64,000 bases of DNA from CAVRUD01 sp963724285 (GTDB taxonomy: Bacteria > Chloroflexota > Chloroflexia > Thermomicrobiales > UBA6265): NCBI GenBank assembly GCA_963724285.1, contig CAVRUD010000008.1, positions 31,624-95,623 on the forward strand, read 5' to 3'. The notes beneath the pieces were generated by a model, which made no database searches, was not told where the DNA came from, and worked only from the letters and a program-made list of their open reading frames with translations. The position numbers were made by a program, and so were the translations under genes. Positions 35,762-45,152 of the stretch are shown here, in pieces (position 1 is the stretch's first letter; the number at the start of each line of letters is the position of its first letter).

Positions 35762-36631
35762 CTACCTTCCGAGCAACTCTTTCGCTCGTCGCAGCGCGTC
35801 GATGTGCGCTTGGGGCGAGGCGAACCCGGCGCCGATCGTGCTGACCCCCAGGTGCGTCGCCCCGATGGCGCGCCAGGCCGCGGCGTGCGCCGCCCACCGC
35901 TCCTCCGGCATGGCGCGCAGGCTCAGGAACGCCTCGACGCCGACCGCTTCCGGCGCCCGGCCCGCCGCCCGGGCGTAGCCACGCAGCCGCTCGACCATGC
36001 CCCGCGCCGCGTCGTCGGGCGGGACGTCGAGCGGGAACCAGCCGTCGCCCAGCCGTCCGGTCCGCTTGAGCGTCGCCTCCGCCATCCCGCCGATCCAGAG
36101 CGGGATGGGCCGCCGGACCGGCAGCGGGTCGATCCCCGCCCCGTCCACCCGGTGCCACCGCCCGGCAAAATCGACCACCGGTTCGGTCCACAGCGCCCGC
36201 ATGAGCGCGATCTGCTCCTCGCTCCGGGCGCCACGGTCGCCGTAGTCGGCCCCGAGTGCCGCGAACTCCTCCGGGATCCAGCCGACGCCGACGCCGAGGC
36301 GCAGCCGCCCCCCGCTCAGGACGTCGACCTCGGCCGCCTGCTTGGCCACCAGGACGGTCTGCCGCTGGGGCAGGACCAGCACCCCCGTCACCAGCTCGAC
36401 GCGCCGGGTCAGCGCGGCCAGGTAGCCGAAGAGGACGAGCGGCTCGTGGAAGGGCTGGCCAGTGGTAGCGTCGCCGGTGTAACCGACGTGTCCCGGGCGG
36501 GACGGGAGGATCACGTGGTCGAAGGCCAGGAGGTGGGCATAGCCGAGCTCCTCGGCGGCTTGGGCGATGTCCCGGATCGCGACCGGATCGGCCCCGATTT
36601 CGCTCTGAGGAAAGACCGCCCCGATCTGCAC
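35762..36631 (-). CDS. LLM-class F420-dependent (or flavin) oxidoreductase
   Basis: 289 residues from GTG 36631 behind AGGAGGG. Luciferase-like TIM-barrel features: IGAVFPQSEIGADPVAIRDI, HLLAFDHVILP, VTGVLVLPQRQTVLVAKQ, VLSGGRLRLGVGVGWIPEEF, LWTEPVVDFAGRWH and IPLWIGGMAEATLKR. The GVGVGWIPEE stretch is characteristic of F420-dependent members. Reaction and substrate unknown. Intact. It is divergent from an ISL3 relic and convergent with the methyltransferase. Confidence 0.87.
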   Translation of the reverse strand: MQIGAVFPQSEIGADPVAIRDIAQAAEELGYAHLLAFDHVILPSRPGHVGYTGDATTGQPFHEPLVLFGYLAALTRRVELVTGVLVLPQRQTVLVAKQAAEVDVLSGGRLRLGVGVGWIPEEFAALGADYGDRGARSEEQIALMRALWTEPVVDFAGRWHRVDGAGIDPLPVRRPIPLWIGGMAEATLKRTGRLGDGWFPLDVPPDDAARGMVERLRGYARAAGRAPEAVGVEAFLSLRAMPEERWAAHAAAWRAIGATHLGVSTIGAGFASPQAHIDALRRAKELLGR

Positions 36632-36794
36632 GGCTCGACCCTCCTGCGGCCCGCCTTCGTCGTCGCGGCCCGTGCGGCATCCTACCGCAAGGCCGGCGGG
36701 CTGCGGGAGTACCCGCGCGATGGCAACGCGCAACCGGCCGATCGCATCGGGGAGCATGCCCCGGTCCGACCGCCCGCGCCGGAGGAGGTGTCCC

Positions 36795-37538
36795 GTGGTT
36801 CCCGCCCGCCTCCCCATCCCGCCGTCGCTCCACGTCGAGTCGCTGCTCCTCGAAGGGGACGGGCTGACGATCCTGGCCTCAGCCGAAGCACCCTCCGCCC
36901 GCTGCCCCGACTGCGGCGAACCGGCTCAGCGGGTCCAAAGCCGCTACCACCATACCTTTGCAGACCTGCCGTGGGCGGCATGGCGGCGAGCGGGTGCAGA
37001 TCCACGCGCGCAAGTTCTCCTGCGACAACTCCGCTTACCCGCTGCCCGCGCACGGTCTTCGCCGAGCGGCTGGCGGGGGTCGCCCGGACGGTCGGTATCG
37101 CCCCGATGACGGTCTACACGTACCTGCGCCAGGGACCGCCCCGGCGCAAGCGCCACCGTGTGCATGGTCGGCCGCGCGTGCTCGAACCCAACGAGCCGTG
37201 CCGTGCCTCCTCAGGCGGTGGAACGAAGGCTGCCAAACCGCGACGCGGCTGTGGCGGGAGATCCAGGAGCAAGGCTTCACCAACTCGGCGACCAACGTCC
37301 AGCGCTCCGTCGTCCGGCAGCGCCGGGAAGGGCCGCCCCCGACCGACCGGCCGCGGACGGCGCTGACCAAACCCGAGGGACCGCCGCCCCGGCAGGTCGC
37401 TGCGCTCCTCCTGTGGCGGCCCGAGCAGCGCGCCTACCTGACGCACCTGCCGGTCGAGGATCTCGCGATTGCCACGGCGGTCGCCCTGGCGAGGACTTCC
37501 TCGTCATGCTGCGCCAGCGGGTGCTCCAGGCGGCCTGA
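36795..37538 (+). pseudogene. internally deleted ISL3-family transposase
   Basis: GTG 36795 behind GGAGGAGG. The N-terminal zinc-finger part is present (LHVESLLLEGDGLTILASA, CPDCGEPAQRVQSRYHHTF, VQIHARKFSCDNS), then RTVFAERLAGVARTVGIAPM and TVYTYLRQGPPRRKRH. In full-length relatives the DDE catalytic region lies between RTVFAERL and APMTVYTYL, so it has been cut out here near 37075-37100. The C-terminal helical region continues (ATRLWREIQEQGFTNSATNV, PEGPPPRQVAALLL) and ends VMLRQRVLQAA. Frame breaks at about 36970 and 37200. Inactive, though ends recognisable by a related transposase could still be present. Confidence 0.7.
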
Positions 37539-37674
37539 CCGACGCCGCCATGCCCGAGCGCCCGACTCGATCCTACCCGCCGGTCACCAACACTGCGGGA
37601 GAGTCGGGATTGGGTACGCAAGGCGGTCGCATCGGTGGCCGCTACCCCGACGCTCGAGCGCGTTGCAAGAATCT

Positions 37675-37888
37675 TGGCGCCGTCCTGGCATCGCCCGGGG
37701 CTAAAGACCCCGGGCTGAGCAAGATAACCCGGCTGAAGCCGGCTGCCACCCGTCTCGATATTCAGAGAGCTCCGATCACCGCCCCGGCGTGGCAGCCCCC
37801 TTCAGGGGGGTTATCAGATTTAGCCCGGGGTCTTTAGCCCCGGGCGGGCAGGGGACACGCGGTCAACCGTTCCGACGGGCGCACTGGC
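37675..37888. repeat. palindromic repeat element, copy 3, with module B
   Basis: It contains TCGCCCGGGGCTAAAGACCC, GATAACCCGGCTGAAGCCGG and the complementary CAGCCCCCTTCAGGGGGG, TTATC, CCCGGGGTCTTTAGCCCCGG: the same inner core as copy 2 but without its outer arms. Module B (GGGCAGGGGACACGCGGTCA, ACCGTTCCGACGGGCGC) follows directly at about 37850. Nothing else is visible in 37539-38096. Confidence 0.78.
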
Positions 37889-38096
37889 GGTTGATATCTG
37901 GGCATGGGGCATGGCTCGGCACCGATACCCCGCGCACAATCCCGGCCAGAATCTCACGGCGCATCCGTCCGTGTTCGGCCGACGTTGGGAGTCGTTCAAC
38001 GATGCGGTGGCCGAAACCCGCGCGGCGTCGGCTCGGATGGCCCCTGCCTCGCCCGGCGTCGGGTGTCCATCCCGGCGACGCGGACCAACTGGGGCC

Positions 38097-38125
38097 TTGA
38101 TGGATCGCCTCGCGCTATATATACT
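38097..38125 (+). promoter_or_regulatory. sigma70-like promoter for the PadR operon, leaderless start
   Basis: TTGATG (38097-38102), 17-base spacer, TATACT (38120-38125). The ATG at 38134 is only 8 bases after the -10, so the transcript would start at or next to the initiation codon. The AT-rich TATATATACTCGATATC stretch may also be the operator of PadR. Confidence 0.65.
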
Positions 38126-38133
38126 CGATATCT

Positions 38134-38649
38134 ATGCGGGAGTTCTTCCTTACACTTTTGGCCGGCGGGAGTGCGTATGGCTACGAGCTTCGGCAGACGC
38201 TCGAACGCGAGTTCGGCGATCTCCTGCCGACGCTGAATGCCGGTCAGATCTACACCACGCTCGCGCGGCTTGAGCGAGATGGCCTGATCGTCGGTCGAGA
38301 CGTCTTGGAAGACACCCGCGGCAAGCGCGTCTACACCCTCACGGATGCGGGGAGAGCGGTCCTCTCGGAGTGGATCGAGGCCCCAATTCCGGGAACGCGG
38401 CTGAAGGACGAGTTCTTCATGAAGCTTGTGCTCGTTGCGGGAGCTGGTCTCGCCGAGCCACGGAAACTGCTCGACGGGCAGCGACGTGAGTACTTACAGT
38501 CGCTGCGCGACCTCGACGCGTTACTGGAGACTCGGGCGACTGGTGCGACGGCCGAGCTGCTTGTGGAGGGCGCGATTCTTCATCTCAAAGCCGATCTGGA
38601 ATGGCTCGACCTGATCGAGCAACGCATCCCGGAGGTCCCATCCACATGA
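38134..38649 (+). CDS. PadR-family transcriptional regulator
   Basis: 171 residues. The winged helix is clear: MREFFLTLLAGGSAYGYELR, LNAGQIYTTLARLERDGLIV, KRVYTLTDAGRAVLSEWIE. A C-terminal coiled/helical dimerisation part follows (RREYLQSLRDLDALLETRA, HLKADLEWLDLIEQRIPEV). PadR proteins repress nearby transporter genes and release on binding a toxic ligand. The gene overlaps the ABC gene by ATGA (38646-38649). No ribosome site precedes its ATG, consistent with leaderless translation. Confidence 0.9.
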   Translation: MREFFLTLLAGGSAYGYELRQTLEREFGDLLPTLNAGQIYTTLARLERDGLIVGRDVLEDTRGKRVYTLTDAGRAVLSEWIEAPIPGTRLKDEFFMKLVLVAGAGLAEPRKLLDGQRREYLQSLRDLDALLETRATGATAELLVEGAILHLKADLEWLDLIEQRIPEVPST

Positions 38650-39377
38650 CGAACGTCATCGAAGCACGAGGGCTCTCAAAGGATTACGGGACCGGCGTCT
38701 CACGGGTCGCCGCCCTGCGCTCCATCGATCTCGTCGTCGAGCGTGGCGCATTCGTGGCCATCATGGGCCCCAGCGGGTGCGGCAAGTCGACGCTGTTGAA
38801 TGTTCTGGCCGGTCTCGACCGTCCCACCGCGGGCGAGGTGTGGCTCGACGGGGAGCGCATCGACGAGCTCAGCGAGGCCGATCTCGCACGACTACGCCGG
38901 CGAAAAGTCGGATTCGTGTTCCAGTCCTTCAATTTGATTCCCACGCTCTCCGCGGGCGAGAACGTCGAGCTACCGCTCCGGCTGGCCGGCCGGCGACGAC
39001 GTGATGCCCGCCGGACCGCGAATCGGTTGCTCGCGGACCTCGGGATCGATAACCGGCGCAACGCCGCTCCGGCCGTCCTATCGGGCGGCGAACAGCAGCG
39101 CGTCGCGCTGGCACGCGCGCTGGCAAATGCACCGGACATCGTGTTCGCCGACGAACCGACCGGGAACCTCGATTCTGTGGCAGCCAGGGACGTGCTTGGG
39201 CTCTTGCGAAGCGTCCGCGATCGCGGGCAAACGCTTCTGGTCGTCACTCACGATGCACGGGTCGCCGCGGCGGCGGATCGCGTCATCACGCTTCGCGATG
39301 GTCACGTGAGCGCCGAAACGGCGCTTGGCGCGGTTCGTCAGGTCGCGCAGCTCCTTGAGCTGGGTGGACGGCCATGA
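38646..39377 (+). CDS. ABC transporter ATP-binding protein (MacB/LolD type)
   Basis: 243 residues with all nucleotide-binding motifs: Walker A GPSGCGKSTLL, Q-loop FQSFNLIPTLS, signature LSGGEQQRVALARAL, Walker B IVFADEPTGNLD and switch VVTHD. The sequence type is that of ATPases paired with FtsX-like permeases. Start and stop overlap both neighbours by ATGA, so translation is coupled. It powers the permease that follows. Confidence 0.93.
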   Translation: MTNVIEARGLSKDYGTGVSRVAALRSIDLVVERGAFVAIMGPSGCGKSTLLNVLAGLDRPTAGEVWLDGERIDELSEADLARLRRRKVGFVFQSFNLIPTLSAGENVELPLRLAGRRRRDARRTANRLLADLGIDNRRNAAPAVLSGGEQQRVALARALANAPDIVFADEPTGNLDSVAARDVLGLLRSVRDRGQTLLVVTHDARVAAAADRVITLRDGHVSAETALGAVRQVAQLLELGGRP

Positions 39378-41131
39378 TCGCGACGCTCTTCAAACTGGCG
39401 TTCTCCGGCATCCGATCGCGTCTCCTGGCGAGCGTACTGACCATCGTGCTGACGGGAGCCGCGGCTGCCACGATCGTGCTCACCCTTGAGGTCGGCGCGA
39501 CCGCGCGCGACCCCTGGCAACGGACCTTTGATGCCGCACACGGGGCTCACGTGCTCGCGAGCGTCTCGTCGGAGGCCGACGCACGGACCGTCGCCAACCT
39601 CCCCGGTGTCGCCGAAAGCGATCGTCCCGTTCCGATCGCAACGGCGACCATGATCGTTGACGGACGAGATGTTCGCGTTTTACTCGCCGGCCTGGATGGC
39701 CAACCGCGCATCAACGTGCCGGTCCAGATCGAGGGCTCCGGGGTCCGTGCGGGAACGATCGTCCTCGAAAACAGTCTCGCCCAGGCGCTCGATATCCCAG
39801 TCGGATCGGCGCTCACGTTCACGACGCCATCGGGGGAGATCGAACTCGAAGCGGTGGGGACCGCCGTCTTGCCGAGCCAGCCGCGATATCCTCGGAGCAA
39901 CCCTGGTCTGGCCTGGGTCACCAGGGCAACGCTCGATCAGCTGGTGCCCGATCAACGCAGCTGGAATTGGCTTGAGGCCGTCCGCCTCACGGATCCGTCG
40001 TCTGCCTCGACAGTCGCCGGGGCCGCATACCAACGCTTCCCACCCGGGACCGTTTATGTCCAAACCTGGCAGGAACAGCAGGAGGAGGCGCTGCGTGAAG
40101 CCGATCCCTTCAAGGTCATTTTGAGCGCGTATGCGCTCCTGTTGCTTATCGTGAGCGTGGCAGTCGTCGCGATTCTGATAGGAGCTCGCGTGAGCGGCCA
40201 GTATCGCGAGATCGGACTTCTGAAAACCGTCGGCCTGACACCACGGCAGGTCAGCACGGTGTTCGCCATCGAAGCCGCTACGCTCGGCGTCGTCGGGATC
40301 GTCGTCGGCTTTGTGCCCGGCGTGCTCCTCGCGCCACGGCTTGTGGCGTCCTCCGCCACGACGCTCCTCGGTTCACCGACCGTCGCGGCGAACCCGTGGC
40401 ACATCCTCGTCGCGGGCATGGTGATCCTTCCGGTCATCGTCGTGAGCGCCTTCGTCTCTGCGGGGAAAAGCACCCGTTCGACGGTTCTGCAAGCAATCCG
40501 ATCGGGCACTCTGGCTCCCGCGTCGGGGTCTCGGTTCGGACGCGCGATCGCGGCGTCCACGCTGCCGCTCCCGATGATGCTTGGCATGAGGGACCTGCTC
40601 GCCAGGCGGAAGCGCGCCATCTGGTTGATGTTCGCGATCACGGTGACCGGTGCGGCGATGGTCGCGACGCTCTCCATGCAAGCCGCGCTCAATGCCCGGC
40701 CGAGCGGCGAGGTGAGCGACGTGTCCGCCGAACTGCCCGCGCTCATCTATACGCTCGATGCCGTGTTGGCGGTGACGACATTGAGCGCCCTTGTGGCGGT
40801 CGTCCTGCTTTCGGTCCGCGAACGCATCCGGGATTTCGGCGTGCTGCGAGCGATCGGACTTACGCCGAATCAGGTGACGCTGAGCCTCGTCAGTGTGCAT
40901 TCGGCAATCGCGCTCGTCTCGTCGTTCATCTCGATTCCGGTGGGCGTCGGGCTGTACCTGGCGATCTACTGGATCGCAACCGATTCCTCTGACACGAATG
41001 TCGTCTTCGCGCCGTGGTGGTGGCTGATTGCGGTCCCCATCACGATCCCGTTCGCGACGGCCGCCGCATCGAGTCTTCCCGCTCGTCTTGCGGCCCAAAT
41101 TCCGGCCGCGGACGCGGTCCGCTACGAATGA
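39374..41131 (+). CDS. FtsX-like ABC transporter permease
   Basis: 585 residues. An N-terminal membrane helix (LLASVLTIVLTGAAAATIVL) and a periplasmic MacB-like domain (residues about 40-225) precede two FtsX modules, each with three or four helices and the coupling motifs REIGLLKTVGLTPRQV and RDFGVLRAIGLTPNQV. About eight membrane segments in all. With the ATPase it should form an exporter or mechanotransmitter of the MacB/BceB kind, for peptides, drugs or lipoproteins. It ends in ADAVRYE, immediately followed by an IS5 tail. Confidence 0.9.
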   Translation: MIATLFKLAFSGIRSRLLASVLTIVLTGAAAATIVLTLEVGATARDPWQRTFDAAHGAHVLASVSSEADARTVANLPGVAESDRPVPIATATMIVDGRDVRVLLAGLDGQPRINVPVQIEGSGVRAGTIVLENSLAQALDIPVGSALTFTTPSGEIELEAVGTAVLPSQPRYPRSNPGLAWVTRATLDQLVPDQRSWNWLEAVRLTDPSSASTVAGAAYQRFPPGTVYVQTWQEQQEEALREADPFKVILSAYALLLLIVSVAVVAILIGARVSGQYREIGLLKTVGLTPRQVSTVFAIEAATLGVVGIVVGFVPGVLLAPRLVASSATTLLGSPTVAANPWHILVAGMVILPVIVVSAFVSAGKSTRSTVLQAIRSGTLAPASGSRFGRAIAASTLPLPMMLGMRDLLARRKRAIWLMFAITVTGAAMVATLSMQAALNARPSGEVSDVSAELPALIYTLDAVLAVTTLSALVAVVLLSVRERIRDFGVLRAIGLTPNQVTLSLVSVHSAIALVSSFISIPVGVGLYLAIYWIATDSSDTNVVFAPWWWLIAVPITIPFATAAASSLPARLAAQIPAADAVRYE

Positions 41132-41133
41132 GA

Positions 41134-41240
41134 TGTTCTGCCGGCGCAAGCAATGGCGCCGCATGGCGACCCGGTACGAGAAGCGGGCGACCACCTACCG
41201 GGCGATGGTCACCGTCGTCGCGATCCTGCTCTGGTTGTGA
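41134..41240 (+). pseudogene. C-terminal tail of an IS5-family transposase
   Basis: FCRRKQWRRMATRYEKRATT and YRAMVTVVAILLWL, ending TGA 41238-41240, is the usual C-terminus of IS5 transposases, including the Glu of the DDE triad in YEKR. It begins directly after the permease stop; everything upstream of this tail is missing. Confidence 0.7.
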
Positions 41241-41269
41241 CCGGTCGCGGGTCGAAAGAGAGGCCACGG

Positions 41270-42146
41270 GTGCTGAGCGAGCGGCGGTTCGACACCGGGA
41301 CGGTTGAGCTCAACTACGGCGAAGGCCCGCCGAACGGGCCGCCGTTCGTGATCCTGCACGGCGGCGCCGGCAGTTGGCATTACGCCGACGACCTCATCGC
41401 CCTGCTCGTCGCCCGGTGGCACGTCTACGCCCCGGACTTCCGCGGGCACGGGTTGTCGGGCCGCGTGCCGGGACGCTACAACCTGCGCGACTACGCCGCG
41501 GACACGGCCGCCTTCCTCGCCGGCGTGGTACGCGAGCCGGCCGTCGTCTACGGGCACTCCCTCGGCGGCGAGGTCGCGATCATGGCGGCGGCGATGCAGC
41601 CCGGCCTCTTCCGGGCCGTCATCCACGGCGACGTTGCCTTCTCGACCGACGACCACGCCCAGCTGGCGAGGAGACGCTCCAGTACTTGCTCCACATGGCG
41701 CAAAACGAGCTCTGGCATCGCCTCGCCGGGCGGCCGGCGACCGAGATCGCGGGCGCCCTGCGGGACATGCCGGTGTTCGTGCCGGGGATCGAGGAGCCGG
41801 TCCGAGCGGGGGACGCGTTCGGTGAGGACAACCCCTGGTTCGAGTTTCAAGCGATGAACCTCCATCGGCTGGACCCAGGGATGCTCGCGGCCGTGCGCAT
41901 CGGACGCGCCATCATGCGGGAAGGCTACGACCCGGAGACGCTCCTGCCCGCGATCTCCTGTCCGGTGCTCATCCTCCAGGCGGATCCTGCCGCCGGGGGA
42001 GCCCTGTCGGACGAGGAGGTCGAAAGGGCCTGCGGCTCCTGCCCCGCGCCACGCACGTCCGGCTCGAAGGGATCGGCCACGAGCTACACGGCCTCCATGC
42101 CCAACGGGTGCTGGACGCGATCGGCCCCTTCCTCGAATCCGTGTGA
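41270..42146 (+). CDS. alpha/beta-hydrolase, frame-broken
   Basis: GTG 41270 behind GAAAGAGAGG. FVILHGGAGSWHYADDLIAL, DFRGHGLSGRVPGRYNLRDY, nucleophile GHSLGGEVAIMAA. A break near 41668 leads to EETLQYLLHMAQNELWHRLA and CPVLILQADPAAGGAL (Asp region); a second at AAAGGG near 42027 gives RATHVRLEGIGHELHG (His) and ends AIGPFLESV. The triad is complete once repaired; about 290 residues. Substrate unknown. It may be an independent gene after the ABC operon. Confidence 0.72.
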
Positions 42147-42397
42147 CCACGTTTGCGGACCCGCCCAGCGCTTAGCCTGGATCGCTCGCCCGACGGGGCT
42201 GTTCTCCCGGCCACCGATGCCACTGCGCTACGCATCCCCTCCTTTGGAGAGGTTTGTCCCCTAACCTGGGCAAACAGCTCAACAGCCCATACGATTCTCC
42301 TCACCATCAGACAACGCCCAGGTTCCAGACGCCAGATGCCGGGGGAGGGGATCCGGGGGGATAAGGGGGGTCTCTCCCAGACGCCAGGAGACACACC

Positions 42398-43255
42398 ATG
42401 CCGATCGGGTGGGAATGGGACGAAACGCTCTTCCTGGGCAGCGCGCCCTTCTACGAGCGCGGCCGCCTGCCATACGCGCCCGGGCTGGCGGAGGCCTTCG
42501 ACGCGGCCCTCGATCTCGACGGACACGGCCGTCTGATCGACGTCGGCTGCGGCCCGGGCATCATCACCCTCACCCTGGCGCCCCTGTTCGCCACGGTGAT
42601 CGGCGTCGACCCCGATCCCGGTATGCTCGCCGAAGGCGCCCGCCGCGCCGCCGCCGCCGGCATCGCCAACATCACCTGGCACCAGGCTCTGGCCGAGGAT
42701 CTGCCGGGCAGCCTCGGCCCCGTCCCGCCCGTCCATGTCGCCACGTTCGCCCAGTCGTTCCACTGGATGGACCGTCCCCGCGTCGCCGCGATCATGCGCG
42801 GGATGCTCGTTCCCGGCGGGGCCTTCGTTCAGGTGTCCGACGTCAAAGGGCCGGTCGACCTCGCCGGCCGCTCCCTTCCGTATCCCACTCCTCCCTACGA
42901 CGCCGTCGAAGAGCTCGTCCGGGTCTACCTCGGCCCCGTTCGCCGGGCTGGACAAGGATTCCTGTCCCACGGTACCCCGGGCAAGGAGGAGGACGTCCTC
43001 CGCGACGCCGGCTACGATCCGCCCCAGCGCACTCGCGTCCCCGCCGGTCCGCCTCTGGTCCGCACCGTGGACGACATCGTCGCCTGGACCTGGTCCCTCT
43101 CCGGCTCCGCCCCTCACCTCTTCGCCGAACGCGGCCCCGCCTTCGAGGCCGACCTGCGCCGCATGCTGGAGGCCGCCGCCGACGCCGGCCGCTTCTCCGA
43201 GCAACCCCCGGACACCGACATCATCATCTGGCGCTCCCCCGGCCCGATCTCATAG
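42398..43255 (+). CDS. class I SAM-dependent methyltransferase
   Basis: 285 residues. LIDVGCGPGIITLTLAPLF (motif I), VIGVDPDPGMLAEGARRA (motif II), VATFAQSFHWMDRPRVAAIM and VPGGAFVQVSD. The FHWMD feature is frequent in Methyltransf_11 members acting on small metabolites. ATG 42398 has CAGGAG upstream. The C-terminus is Pro-rich (PPYDAVEELVRVYLGPVRRA). Intact; substrate unknown. Confidence 0.87.
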   Translation: MPIGWEWDETLFLGSAPFYERGRLPYAPGLAEAFDAALDLDGHGRLIDVGCGPGIITLTLAPLFATVIGVDPDPGMLAEGARRAAAAGIANITWHQALAEDLPGSLGPVPPVHVATFAQSFHWMDRPRVAAIMRGMLVPGGAFVQVSDVKGPVDLAGRSLPYPTPPYDAVEELVRVYLGPVRRAGQGFLSHGTPGKEEDVLRDAGYDPPQRTRVPAGPPLVRTVDDIVAWTWSLSGSAPHLFAERGPAFEADLRRMLEAAADAGRFSEQPPDTDIIIWRSPGPIS

Positions 43256-43397
43256 CGAGGGGAAGATAGGCAGGCAGCAAGGAAGGTCGCCAACTCACAT
43301 TCCCCGGCACTCAGTGCGACAAGAATCCGAATCCGTCATACAGGTGTATCGCTGCTAACTCGACAATGCCGTCATCCTCCCTGTAGGGGAACGCACC

Positions 43398-43619
43398 ATG
43401 GCAGCGCATCGCACCAGCGCGAGTATCTGGCGTCCGGTCAAGCCGGTCCTTCGGTTTCCGTTAAAGGTGCTCGGCGGTTACATGGCGGGTATCGGCCGCG
43501 CTATGAACGATACCTACTCGCCTGGCGCGGGCGGCGGCCTCGTCGATGACTCATCGGCCCAACCACGCCGCCCGCCGAGCGGCACGTCACGCCGGACGCA
43601 CCGCCGCCGGAACCGCTGA
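43398..43619 (+). CDS. small hypothetical protein
   Basis: 73 residues (MAAHRTSASIWRPVKPVLRF, PLKVLGGYMAGIGRAMNDTY) with a basic end. AGGGG is upstream of the ATG. The amphipathic first half could associate with membrane. It has no known domain; a chance frame cannot be excluded. Confidence 0.4.
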   Translation: MAAHRTSASIWRPVKPVLRFPLKVLGGYMAGIGRAMNDTYSPGAGGGLVDDSSAQPRRPPSGTSRRTHRRRNR

Positions 43620-43683
43620 CCGATCGGAATAAGACGATCGCGGCGGGTTTATGGGTGAACCTGGCTCAGGTACGCGAACGGTG

Positions 43684-43964
43684 CTACTCCCGTTGGACGG
43701 CCCGAGAGATCGCCTCCCGCCGGGACGGCTCCGGCCCACCCGCTCGGCGCACCGCGGGCAGATAGGCGCCGTCGACAAACCGGTCGAACGCCTCCCGAGA
43801 CTCCCAGACGTCCACGATCCGCCAGCCATCCACCACTGGACCGCAGGCGTGGTAGTGGACGCCTTCGGGAGCACCGGGAGTCAACATCGCGCCCACGTGC
43901 TCAACCTGTTCTCTCGTCATGCCGGGAACTCCATCACCGTGACGACCGCCATGAACGCCTCCAT
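43684..43964 (-). CDS. small dimeric-barrel protein (antibiotic-biosynthesis-monooxygenase-like)
   Basis: About 93 residues after repair. ATG 43964 (MEAFMAVVTVMEFP); a one-base loss at CCCGGC near 43922 joins it to GMTREQVEHVGAMLTPGAPE, VHYHACGPVVDGWRIVDVWE and SREAFDRFVDGAYLPAVRRA. This ferredoxin-like alpha/beta pattern with WRIVDVWES is shared by ABM-type monooxygenases and uncharacterised relatives. Function unknown. Confidence 0.6.
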
Positions 43965-44069
43965 CGATCCACCGCGCGGTGAAAGCCGTCGCTAACGGCG
44001 ACGGCCCTCGCCAGAAACATTCTGGGCGGCGAAACCAAACCAAGCGCAGGATTCCAGAGCTCCGCGATG

Positions 44070-45025
44070 GCGGTGTCTCGCGACGGCGCCCCGCCTACGA
44101 ACTGGAGGCAGTCACGCTGGCCAGGTCGCCCGCGCGTATCCCGCGACCGGCGTGCCAGCCGCTCCAGCCACCGACGTCGCTGCTCGGCGGGCCATCCGGA
44201 CGTGTGCAGGGTATGGATCGCGAACTGGAGGTGGCACCAGAAGATCCGCGATTCTGCAGTTGCGTCCCCCGTCACCGGCGCGACCTCCCGGTGCCCGGCC
44301 AGCAGGGCGGGCACCACCCGCAGCGGCACCGAGGCAAAATCCCAGGCGGGATCGATCCACCCGGCCCCCGCCCAGTCGATCAGGGCCAGAAATCGAATCG
44401 CTCCCGACCCTTCCTGGCGACCAGCACGTTGGCGGCATTCACGTCGCCGTGGCAAAAAACCTGAGGGACCGGCGTCAGTGCGACGGGCGCGATCTCGTCC
44501 AGCAGGGTTCCCAGCCAGCGGGCGATGCGAGGCGGGCAGACACCCTCCTCTGTCATCGCCGCCAGCCAGGGCCGAGGATCGACCTCCGCCGACTGTGAGA
44601 ACGAGCGCAGACCGGCCAGCGGCCCCGTGCGTGCCATCCCGGCATGCACTTTGGCCAGTTCCCGCCCAACCGACCGCCACGCCGCCTCGGAGCCTGCCGC
44701 ACTCCGCATCCCCGCCAGCGTCCGGCCGTGGACACGCTCGTGGAGGCTGTACGGCACCGGCAGGAGATCGAGCTTTCGTCCAGGGCGAGCAACCGGGGCG
44801 TCCTCACCCCGGCCGCCCGGGCGGCATCGACCACCAGCGCATCGATCCGCACCGCCGCGACCGCTCCCGGATCGCCGTGAGGCACCCTCTCACGACAACC
44901 TCGGCCATAGGGTACACGCGGCTGGTCGCCCCGCTCCAGCCCCGGGGCAACCGCTCCGGCGGCGCCACCCCATGCCGGGCCGCGATCGCCCGCAGCACCC
45001 CTAGCGTCACTGGCGTCGGCTCCAC
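44070..45025 (-). CDS. aminoglycoside-phosphotransferase-like kinase, frame-broken
   Basis: GTG 45025 (MEPTPVTLGVLRAIAARHG). Successive frames carry APH-family parts in order: SGATSRVYPMAEVVVR, ALVVDAARAAGVRTPRLLAL, MPYSLHERVHGRTLAGM, then the catalytic loop FCHGDVNAANVLV (HGDxxxxN) and the metal motif ALIDWAGAGWIDPAWDFA. Breaks lie near 44890, 44770 and 44405. The C-terminal FWCHLQFAIHTLHTSGWPAE runs to about 44070; the exact stop is unclear. It phosphorylates a hydroxylated small molecule; antibiotic resistance is possible but cannot be read from sequence. Confidence 0.65.
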
Positions 45026-45152
45026 CCCGCCCCCACTCCCAGCTCAGACCTAGATGCCGCGTCGTCCTTCCTCTTCCCCTCCGTAGCGCAGCGGGGGGAA
45101 GGGGAGAAGAGCGGCAGTTCCTTCCCGCCTTCCCGTCTGCCCGCCTCCGTCC

